From positions 30,767-78,616 of the forward strand of contig NYSW01000059.1 of assembly GCA_002683195.1 (NCBI GenBank): a stretch of 47,850 bases of DNA. Direction: 5' to 3'. This document shows, one piece after another, positions 18,314-24,995 of this stretch (positions are counted from its first letter, which is position 1; every line of letters starts with the position of its first letter). The position numbers and the translations under genes were made by a program. The notes under the pieces were generated by a model. It did no database searches and had not been told where the DNA came from. It saw only the letters and a list, made by a program, of their open reading frames with translations. Source of the stretch: Phycisphaerae bacterium. Its GTDB lineage: Bacteria; Planctomycetota; Phycisphaerae; Phycisphaerales; SM1A02.

Positions 18314-19185
18314 CAGGAATCTCCCGGCTTGTAGGAGTAGACGTTGTCCAGAGCCGCTTCCCGCCGGCTACCGGACTCGCAGTAACGCTGGCCCAGCAGG
18401 CCATCCGGCCCCGCACTCACGAACAGGATGTTCCCGTTGCGGCAGACTCCGACCATGTTCTCCATCGCGGTCCGAATCGTGCCATCTTGATCCGGTATCC
18501 GGAAAGAGGCCCCGTCGGCATCCGACTCACGCCAGGCTCGACCCGGGAAAACCACCGCCACCGTGGCTCCCCAGGGATCCACCAGCTTGGTGAGCGGGGG
18601 AAGTGGATTGCCTTCGGAGTCAAGCGAGGTCACTTCGTCGTACTTGACTCGCTGAAGGAGCGACGGGTCGAGACGAGCGATGATGTCTTCCGCGGACTGC
18701 GTCCGTTGCAGGAGATTGAACAAGGCCACGGTCTGCTTTTCCCAGCCCCGCGGGTCTCCCGATGCGTCACAGGCAGTCGTGTTCGTGTTGATCCCCTGAT
18801 TGAAATACGCGATGGTGCCACCCTCGCGAAAATAATTGCCGGGGGTGTTTTCCAGATTCCGATAGCCGAGGCCGACGAAATCAGAATTGTGGGGGATGTC
18901 CCAGTTTCCGGGATCATTCAGGCTGCCACCTGGAACCGATTCACGCTGAGCTCGAGAGGCGATCGGACGACCGACCGCTTGCTCGTACTCCTGGACCGCA
19001 CTGGACAGGTTGGCGAACGCGGACTGCAACTGCCTTGCCTCATTCTGCTGGATGAGCAGCGTGCTCACCGCGAGCACCAGCGAGAGCAGCGCGATGATGA
19101 TCCCGATCACCACTACCAGTTCGACCAGGGTGAACCCACGGCCCCCGTCACGGACGCGACGCCGAAGAATGCTCTGATGCCTCAT
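18313..19185 (-). CDS. GspG-like pseudopilin (290 aa)
   Basis: The prepilin leader ends GRG|FTLVELVVVIGIIIALLSLVLAV with Glu5. The first mature helix continues as NEARQLQSAFANLSSAVQEYEQAVGR, as in major pseudopilins of the GspG class, where a long amphipathic helix packs in the fibre core. It is roughly twice the length of a classical GspG (about 140-150). The start overlaps the upstream stop as ATGA. It could be the main shaft subunit or a minor pilin. Two GspG-like genes in a row make it hard to say which is major. Confidence 0.78.
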   Translation of the reverse strand: MRHQSILRRRVRDGGRGFTLVELVVVIGIIIALLSLVLAVSTLLIQQNEARQLQSAFANLSSAVQEYEQAVGRPIASRAQRESVPGGSLNDPGNWDIPHNSDFVGLGYRNLENTPGNYFREGGTIAYFNQGINTNTTACDASGDPRGWEKQTVALFNLLQRTQSAEDIIARLDPSLLQRVKYDEVTSLDSEGNPLPPLTKLVDPWGATVAVVFPGRAWRESDADGASFRIPDQDGTIRTAMENMVGVCRNGNILFVSAGPDGLLGQRYCESGSRREAALDNVYSYKPGDS

Positions 19186-20228
19186 GGTCCGATCTCCACG
19201 ATGTTGTCACGATTGAATTCATCGACGTCGACCCGGTCTTCGAGATTCACCCGACGATCCGGGCCATGACTCATCAGAGCGAACTCGCCGGCCTTCAACT
19301 GGGGTGAGGTCGCGGTGTCGCCGGAAGCGTCGCCAATACCGTCCGTCTGCACGCCTTCCTCGAACGCCCAGGGCCGCAGCGCGAACACATCGTCGAGACC
19401 GAGCCCCGAAGCCACGCCTGCTTTCGGATCACCCCCGAGATAGGGGTTCCGGTAGTAGCGGATCGGCGTTCCCCAGTAGTCCAGGATCACCTTGGGACGA
19501 AATGCGTAGTCGTCGTCCTCGGGCAGGGCCACGGTGCCGTCGGGCCGCAGGCCACCGAGAAGATTTTCATCCTTGAGTTCCAGGTACGGGCCGTAGATCC
19601 GCCCCCTGATCAGCGTGGAATTCGAGATCGGAGGGCCGCCCTGCCGCTTGGCATTCCCAGGATTCCGGGCAGAGAATGTTCCGGGTGGGAAGTTCGATTG
19701 ATTGTTGAAGAGGGCGCCCCAGACCCCATCAGCGCCAGGTGCCCGAAACCCGATCGTCGGACTTTCGATCCAGCCCGGATCAGTATCTGCCGCCGAGTCG
19801 AATCCACCGATGATTCCGTATCCATCCGCGACGCGGTCGCCGTATCCGGTGAGATACTCGGCGGGCGAGGTCACGGAGAACCACCGCTGTCGACCGTCGA
19901 CCTCCGCTCCCGAAGGATCGTTGCTCCAATTCGGCGCGAGGATCAGATCTCGCGACCATCCGGGAAGGTTCTCCGGCGTGCCCACGCCCCCGAAGAGCGA
20001 GCCGTCGCCGAGCACCGGGGGCAGGTAGCCGTGATCCCCCTTGAACTGCGCGAGGCCGGCGGCCATCGAATTCAGCAGGAACCTGGTCTGGGCCTTCTGG
20101 GCCGTTCCCGCCGCCTGACTGAGGCCCACCACCAGAATCCCCACCAGGAGGATGATGATCGCGAGCACCACCAGGAGCTCCACCACCGTGAAGGCGTGTC
20201 GATCCGAAACTCGTCGTGAGACGGCCAT
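19182..20228 (-). CDS. GspG-like prepilin with Ala at the cleavage site (348 aa)
   Basis: The ATG at 20228 follows GGAGG at 8 nt. An earlier in-frame start would add 26 residues lying over a hairpin. The leader reads MAVSRRVSDRHA|FTVVELLVVLAIIILLVG, so the residue before the predicted peptidase cut is Ala, not the usual Gly. Glu5 is present. After the helix, QFKGDHGYLPPVLGDG resembles the conserved Tyr-Pro turn of GspG proteins. The protein is 348 residues, well over the 140-150 of typical GspG. It is the first pseudopilin gene and lies just past a perfect stem-loop that separates it from gspF. It is a candidate major shaft subunit. Confidence 0.78.
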   Translation of the reverse strand: MAVSRRVSDRHAFTVVELLVVLAIIILLVGILVVGLSQAAGTAQKAQTRFLLNSMAAGLAQFKGDHGYLPPVLGDGSLFGGVGTPENLPGWSRDLILAPNWSNDPSGAEVDGRQRWFSVTSPAEYLTGYGDRVADGYGIIGGFDSAADTDPGWIESPTIGFRAPGADGVWGALFNNQSNFPPGTFSARNPGNAKRQGGPPISNSTLIRGRIYGPYLELKDENLLGGLRPDGTVALPEDDDYAFRPKVILDYWGTPIRYYRNPYLGGDPKAGVASGLGLDDVFALRPWAFEEGVQTDGIGDASGDTATSPQLKAGEFALMSHGPDRRVNLEDRVDVDEFNRDNIVEIGP

Positions 20229-20253
20229 TCGATACCTCCGGAGGGCGTCCGGA

Positions 20254-20299
20254 CCGTCCCTCCGACTCGCAGTCGGAGGGACGGCACGGTGACGCCGTG
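20254..20299 (-). promoter_or_regulatory. Perfect intercistronic stem-loops upstream of pseudopilin genes
   Basis: A perfect 14-bp stem (20254-20267 with 20271-20284) closes on a CGC triloop. Immediately beside it is a second 5-bp hairpin (CACGG/CCGTG, 20285-20299). They fill the 74 nt between gspF and the first pseudopilin gene. No T run follows, so I favour mRNA processing/stabilisation or partial termination over a full terminator. Confidence 0.7.
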
Positions 20300-20302
20300 A
20301 AA

Positions 20303-21607
20303 TCACTGTCCCGAGACGGACTCGATCATCTTGACGAGCGGCAGGAAGAGAGCGAGAACGATCGCTCCGACGATGCCACCGAGAATCACCACCATGAAGG
20401 GTTCCAGCAGCGACAGCAACGAAGCGACCGCCACATCGACCTCTTCGTCGTAGTTGTCCGCGATCTTCATCAGCATGATGTCGAGATCGCCGGTCTCTTC
20501 GCCCACGTCGATCATGTTCACCACGATCGGATCGCAGACCTTCGCCTCGCGAAGCGGACCCGCGAAGGTCTCGCCGTCACGAATCGAATCATGGACGCTG
20601 CCGAGCGCCTTTTCGTAGATGTAGTTGCCCGAAGTGTCGCGGGTGATCAGGATCGCCTCGAGAATCGGGACGCCGGCACTGATCAGGGTGCCGAGGGTCC
20701 GGGTGAATCTCGCGATCGCGGTCTTCCGTATCAACCCGCCAAGCACCGGCAACCTCGCGAACACCACGTCGGTCGCCGCCTTGCCCGGTCCGGTGATGCG
20801 TATCAACTTGTACACGCCGAACAGCAGGAACGGCGCCAGCAGGATCCAGATCGCCCCCGGTACCGATTGATCCGGAGAGGAGTTCCCCGCGACCCACTTG
20901 GAGGCGTCGACCAACCAGAGCGTGAGGCCCGGAAGTTCGACGTCGAAGTCGTTGAAGATCTCCTGGAACTTCGGAATCACGAAGTACATGATGCCGGTCA
21001 CGATCAGCACCGCGATCGAGATCACCACCACGGGATAGATCAACGCACCCTTGATGCGCCGCTTGAGCCGCTCACCCTTCTCCATGAAGTCCGCGAGCCG
21101 CTGAAGGATGATGTCGAGGACACCACCAACCTCGCCCGCCGCCACCATCTTGGAGTAGAGCCGGTCGAACCCCTTGGGGTGCTTCGCCATCGCATCAGAG
21201 AGAGACGACCCCGACTCGACGTCCTCGCAGACGTCGTTCAGGATGTTCTTCAACTTGCCCGGTCGCTGCTGCTGCTCGAGGATCTGGAGCGATCGGAGCA
21301 GCGGAAGTCCGGCGTCCTGGAGGGTCGAAAGCTGACGGGTGAACGTCGTCATGGTCTTCGTGTTGACCTTGCCGATGCTCAGCGAGAAGCCTCGCCCCTT
21401 CTTCTTGGCCGCCTTGGGCGACTTCCCCTCCTTGGTGGCCTTGGCCTGCTTGGCGGCCCGGCCCTTCACCTTGAGCTCCTCGACGGAGGTCGGGAAATAC
21501 CCCTGGCCTTTCAGCTGCCCCTGGGCGTCATCGCGGCTTGAAGCCTCGATGGTGCCTTTCTGCTGCTTTCCGGCGGCGTTGACTGCTTCGTACTCGAAGG
21601 TCGGCAT
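20303..21607 (-). CDS. gspF: Type II secretion/type IV pilus inner-membrane platform protein
   Basis: A 434-residue GspF/PilC family protein. It has an N-terminal YEAVNAAGKQQKGTIEA domain, then TRQLSTLQDAGLPLLRSLQIL (the first T2SSF domain), a membrane helix (PVVVISIAVLIVTGIMYFVI), a second T2SSF domain beginning RFTRTLGTLISAGVPILEAI, and a final helix. MIDVGEETGDLDIML is a hallmark near the C-terminus. It sits in the inner membrane and couples the cytoplasmic ATPases to pilin insertion. Residues about 47-75 form a Lys/Ala-rich linker (KAAKKKGRG and similar) not found in compact family members. Only one F gene serves the two assembly-type ATPases in the cluster. The start ATG 21607 lies 55 nt after the upstream stop. 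Whether to call it GspF or PilC is open, because the cluster mixes both themes. Confidence 0.93.
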   Translation of the reverse strand: MPTFEYEAVNAAGKQQKGTIEASSRDDAQGQLKGQGYFPTSVEELKVKGRAAKQAKATKEGKSPKAAKKKGRGFSLSIGKVNTKTMTTFTRQLSTLQDAGLPLLRSLQILEQQQRPGKLKNILNDVCEDVESGSSLSDAMAKHPKGFDRLYSKMVAAGEVGGVLDIILQRLADFMEKGERLKRRIKGALIYPVVVISIAVLIVTGIMYFVIPKFQEIFNDFDVELPGLTLWLVDASKWVAGNSSPDQSVPGAIWILLAPFLLFGVYKLIRITGPGKAATDVVFARLPVLGGLIRKTAIARFTRTLGTLISAGVPILEAILITRDTSGNYIYEKALGSVHDSIRDGETFAGPLREAKVCDPIVVNMIDVGEETGDLDIMLMKIADNYDEEVDVAVASLLSLLEPFMVVILGGIVGAIVLALFLPLVKMIESVSGQ

Positions 21608-21662
21608 GACGTGTTCCTGGTCTTACTGGCGGATCGCCCACGCGGGCGACTCGGCGTGTGGA

Positions 21663-23426
21663 TCAATCCTCGGTGATGGTCTCGCGGACCACTTCGTCGA
21701 TCGTGGTCTGTCCCTCGTAGATGGACAGCAGTCCGGACTCCCGGAGCGTTCGCATTCCCCGCCTCCGGGCTTCGTTTCGAAGCACGGCGGTGGATGCCTG
21801 AGTCATGACCATCTCACGAAGCGTGTCGTCCATGGTCATGATTTCAAAGAGGGCCATTCGGCCTCGATAGCCCGTCTTCTTGCATTCGCCGCAGCCCCGC
21901 CCGCGATAGAAGGTCCGGCCCTCGACGTCGGAGGGCTGGAGCGAGAGCTCCATCAGTTCCTCTTCGGTGGGCAGGTATTCCTCCTTGCAACGGCCGCAGA
22001 TCCGTCGAACCAGCCGCTGGGCGACGATGGCCTCGACCGTGGCGGTGAGCAGGAAGTTCTCCACGCCGAGGTCGACCAGTCGAAGGATCGAACTCGGAGC
22101 ATCGTTGGTGTGGAGGGTCGAAAACACGAGGTGACCGGTCAGCGACGCCTGGATGGCGATCTGCGCCGTCTCGAGGTCTCGAATCTCACCCACGAGGATC
22201 ACGTCCGGGTCCTGTCGCAGGAACGACCGAAGCAATCCGGCGAAGGTCAGCCCCTGATCGGTGTTCACCTGACACTGGATCAGCCCGTCGATGTCGTACT
22301 CGACGGGATCCTCTGCGGTCAGGATCTTTCGTTCCGGTTCGTTGAGTTCGTTCAACGCCGCGTAGAGGGTGGTCGTCTTTCCCGATCCGGTCGGACCGGT
22401 CACCACCACGATGCCGTTGGGCTTGGTGATGAGGGATCGGACCCGTTCCAGTTCCTCGTCCCGCAGGCCGACGCGATCCAGACTCAACTGCACGTTCGAG
22501 CGGTCGAGCACCCGCATCACGACCGACTCGCCGAACATGGTCGGCAACACCGCGACCCGAAGGTCGATCTGCGTGTCGTGGCCCGGCAGGGTCAGCTCGA
22601 TACGACCATCCTGCGGCAGGCGGCGTTCGGCAATATCCAATTTCGCCATGACCTTCACCCGGCTCACGATCGGCAGGGCGAGACGCTTGTCGGGCGGCGC
22701 GATCTCGTAAAGAACGCCATCGATGCGATAACGCATCCGGAACTCTTCTTCGAAGGGCTCGAAGTGGATGTCGGAGGCCTTGTCCCGAATCGCGATCAAC
22801 AGCGTTTCCTGGACCAGTTGCACGATGGCGTTGTCACCGGCCGCCTCACTCAGGGTGTCGAGGTCGATCCCTTCACCCACGCCCTCCAGAGCCGTGATCG
22901 AGGAAGACTGCCCCGCTTCGGCGTAGATTTCGCCGAAGCCACTCCCCTTGGCGGCGTATCGCTCCTGGAGGATCTCGTCGATCTCGTCCTCGGGGGCCAA
23001 CACCGCCTTGACCCGCTTGAAGTTCAACATGTTGCGGAGGTCGTCGATCGCCGCGAAGTTGTCGGGGTTCTTGACCGCGATCGCGATCGACCGGGTCGCC
23101 GGATCGAATTTCACGGGGACGATCTGGTAGGTCGTCGCCGTGGTCGCCGGAATCGCGTCGAAGGTTTCGTCCGATATCTCACGACCGCGGAGCGTGATCT
23201 GCTCGATACCCGCTTGTCCCGCGAGGGCGTCACGAACATCCGCCTCGGTGACATGTCCGAGTTCGACGAGCAGTTCACCGATCTTGCGGCTTGGCTGATC
23301 CTGCTGCAGCGCCAGTGCCTCGTGCACCTGCTCGCGGGAAACCTTGCTCATCTTGGTGAGCACGCGGCCGAGTTTTCGACCTTTCAGTCCGCTGGTGCTG
23401 CTTCGGGTCCGGGTGGGCTGGCTCAT
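21663..23426 (-). CDS. gspE: Type II secretion/pilus assembly ATPase (GspE/PilB family)
   Basis: Start ATG 23426 (TGGAG about 9-12 nt upstream); the product is 587 residues. The N-terminal MshEN/T2SSE_N region contains KIGELLVELGHVTEADVRDAL (about 48-68). The catalytic core has Walker A GPTGSGKTT (344-352), the Asp box AEDPVEY (371-377), Walker B DPDVILVGEIRD (406-417) and the His box TGHLVFSTLHT (430-440). Two CxxC pairs, CGRC (477-480) and CGEC (512-515), form the zinc finger of GspE/PilB extension ATPases. It hydrolyses ATP to drive filament growth through GspF. It is the gene nearest to gspF and the most likely partner of the pseudopilins. A longer upstream reading frame exists but lacks family sequence. 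Confidence 0.93.
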   Translation of the reverse strand: MSQPTRTRSSTSGLKGRKLGRVLTKMSKVSREQVHEALALQQDQPSRKIGELLVELGHVTEADVRDALAGQAGIEQITLRGREISDETFDAIPATTATTYQIVPVKFDPATRSIAIAVKNPDNFAAIDDLRNMLNFKRVKAVLAPEDEIDEILQERYAAKGSGFGEIYAEAGQSSSITALEGVGEGIDLDTLSEAAGDNAIVQLVQETLLIAIRDKASDIHFEPFEEEFRMRYRIDGVLYEIAPPDKRLALPIVSRVKVMAKLDIAERRLPQDGRIELTLPGHDTQIDLRVAVLPTMFGESVVMRVLDRSNVQLSLDRVGLRDEELERVRSLITKPNGIVVVTGPTGSGKTTTLYAALNELNEPERKILTAEDPVEYDIDGLIQCQVNTDQGLTFAGLLRSFLRQDPDVILVGEIRDLETAQIAIQASLTGHLVFSTLHTNDAPSSILRLVDLGVENFLLTATVEAIVAQRLVRRICGRCKEEYLPTEEELMELSLQPSDVEGRTFYRGRGCGECKKTGYRGRMALFEIMTMDDTLREMVMTQASTAVLRNEARRRGMRTLRESGLLSIYEGQTTIDEVVRETITED

Positions 23427-23783
23427 GCCGGCGTACTCCAGGTCGCCTTCGAATCGGGGCGTCTGAGGGGCTGGGCGGCCATGGCCGCCCGGATGAAAAC
23501 GTCCCCTGCCATCCGTTGCCGCCGGACACGTGCCAGACGGACTCACCCCACATTCCGGCGGTTCGCCTCCACGAGGCGGATGACCGGATCCAAGGGCGCG
23601 GTTTCTTCGCAAAGGACGCGTACCCCGTCAGCCTATACGACGCCGATCGGGGTGTGTTGCCTGGCCATGCACACTCGGAACCGTACGACGGCCAGAGGCG
23701 CAGGATCAGGAAAAACAACCTTTCAGAGGGCTTTGGTCCGAACAGAACCCGAACCCAACGGGTTTTTCGAGCATTTCAAGGGA
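23427..23783. other. Noncoding spacer between pilT and gspE
   Basis: These 357 bases hold no convincing gene. Near gspE lies an 18-bp perfect palindrome (23473-23490). Near the pilT stop there is a weak AACCCG/CGGGTT inverted repeat. A TATAGG sequence on the minus strand (about 23631-23636) could be a -10 element, but its -35 match is poor. The size suggests that gspE-gspF-pseudopilins have their own promoter here. Confidence 0.6.
23473..23490. repeat. 18-bp perfect palindrome upstream of gspE
   Basis: GGGCGGCCATGGCCGCCC reads identically on both strands. It sits 47 nt upstream of the gspE start. It could be a dimeric regulator's operator or an 8-bp RNA hairpin in the leader. There is no T run after it in the minus-strand direction. 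Confidence 0.75.
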
Positions 23784-24908
23784 TCAGCCGGCCGAAGACT
23801 GTTCCGGGGCTTCGTCCAGTTCGCTACGGCCCACGGTACCGCCGGAACGATGCACCTTCTGGGTGAGATCAGCCGCGTCCTTGCCCTTGTCGACCATCTC
23901 TTCGGCCGAGATCAGACCTCGCTGGTAGAGGGACCAGAGGTGATCATCGAGCAACTGCATGCCGAACTTCTTACCCGTCTGGATCGCCGAGTCGATTCGG
24001 AACGTCTTGTTCTCACGGATGAGGTTGGAAATCGCCGGGGTGACCACGAGGAACTCGTAGGCCGCGACCCGGCCGGGCTTGTCGACCCGGGCGAGCAGTT
24101 GCTGGCTGAGCACCGCGATCAGCGCCACAGAGAGCTGGACCCGGACCTGCGCCTGCTGATCGACCGGGAAGGCATCGATGATCCGGTTGATCGTTCCCGA
24201 GGCACCGGTGGTGTGAAGGGTGGCGAACACGAGGTGGCCCGTTTCGGCCGCCGCGATCGCAGCCTCGATCGTCTCGAGGTCCCGCATCTCACCCACCAGG
24301 ATCACGTCCGGGTCCTGACGAAGGGCACGCCGCAGGGACTCCGAGAAGGTCGGGACGTCGGTTCCCAGCTCCCGCTGGTTGACGATCGACTTCTTGTGGT
24401 AGTGGTAGTACTCGATCGGATCCTCGGTCGTGATGATGTGCCGGTCCATGTTCATGTTGATGTAATCCAACATGGTGGCCAGCGACGTCGTCTTACCCGA
24501 ACCGGTGGGCCCGGTCACGATGAAGAGGCCTCGAGGGCGGCGGATCAGCTCCTTGCAGATGTCGGGGAGCCCGATCTCATCGAAGGTCAGAAGCTGGTTC
24601 GGGATCAGCCGGAGGACCATCGCGATGTCACCACGCTGACGGAACACGGACACTCGGAACCGGGCGGCGTCGCCGTAGGCGAACCCGAAGTCCGTTGATC
24701 CCATCTCCTGAAGTTCCTGCTGGTTCTTCTCGGGAGTCACCGACTTCATCAACGCCACCATGTCGTCGGATTCCAGAGTCTTGGTCTGGAGGTTCCGAAG
24801 CGAGCCATGCAGACGAACCGTCGGCGGGCGTCCCGTGGTGAGGTGAAGGTCGGAGCAGCTCTGCTTCACGACGGTGTCGAGCAGACGATCGATCTGGATG
24901 GTGGACAT
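23784..24908 (-). CDS. pilT: Twitching motility/retraction ATPase PilT
   Basis: A 374-residue PilT. An N-terminal PAS-like domain begins SDLHLTTGRPP (19-29). The RecA core has Walker A GPTGSGKTT (133-141), the Asp box TEDPIEY (161-167), Walker B DPDVILVGEMRD (199-210) and the His box TGHLVFATLHT (223-233). The retraction signature (AIxNLIRE in PilT) appears as AISNLIREN (292-300). It lacks the zinc CxxC pairs of extension ATPases, as expected. PilT hexamers depolymerise pili. Its presence between two assembly ATPases argues that at least one product of this cluster is a dynamic type IV pilus rather than only a secretion pseudopilus. Confidence 0.95.
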   Translation of the reverse strand: MSTIQIDRLLDTVVKQSCSDLHLTTGRPPTVRLHGSLRNLQTKTLESDDMVALMKSVTPEKNQQELQEMGSTDFGFAYGDAARFRVSVFRQRGDIAMVLRLIPNQLLTFDEIGLPDICKELIRRPRGLFIVTGPTGSGKTTSLATMLDYINMNMDRHIITTEDPIEYYHYHKKSIVNQRELGTDVPTFSESLRRALRQDPDVILVGEMRDLETIEAAIAAAETGHLVFATLHTTGASGTINRIIDAFPVDQQAQVRVQLSVALIAVLSQQLLARVDKPGRVAAYEFLVVTPAISNLIRENKTFRIDSAIQTGKKFGMQLLDDHLWSLYQRGLISAEEMVDKGKDAADLTQKVHRSGGTVGRSELDEAPEQSSAG

Positions 24909-24995
24909 GGCGAAGAACCGTGAAGGGGGACCTGGGCCTGAAGACTGGCCCGGAATGGTCGTGGGAAGAGGTGAGTTCGATTGAAACGACGTTGA

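Noticed and set aside
23600..23670. A stretch on the plus strand with CGCAAAG and GCCTATAC resembling bits of a c-di-GMP-I riboswitch.
   Set aside because: It is on the wrong strand for gspE and pilT, and the required pairings (P1, P2) do not form. I consider the likeness accidental.
21339..24698. A plus-strand open frame of 1119 codons opposite gspF, gspE and pilT.
   Set aside because: It is antisense to three well-conserved ATPase/platform genes, has His/Arg/Asp-rich shadow composition and no family motifs. High GC and codon bias readily leave such frames open.
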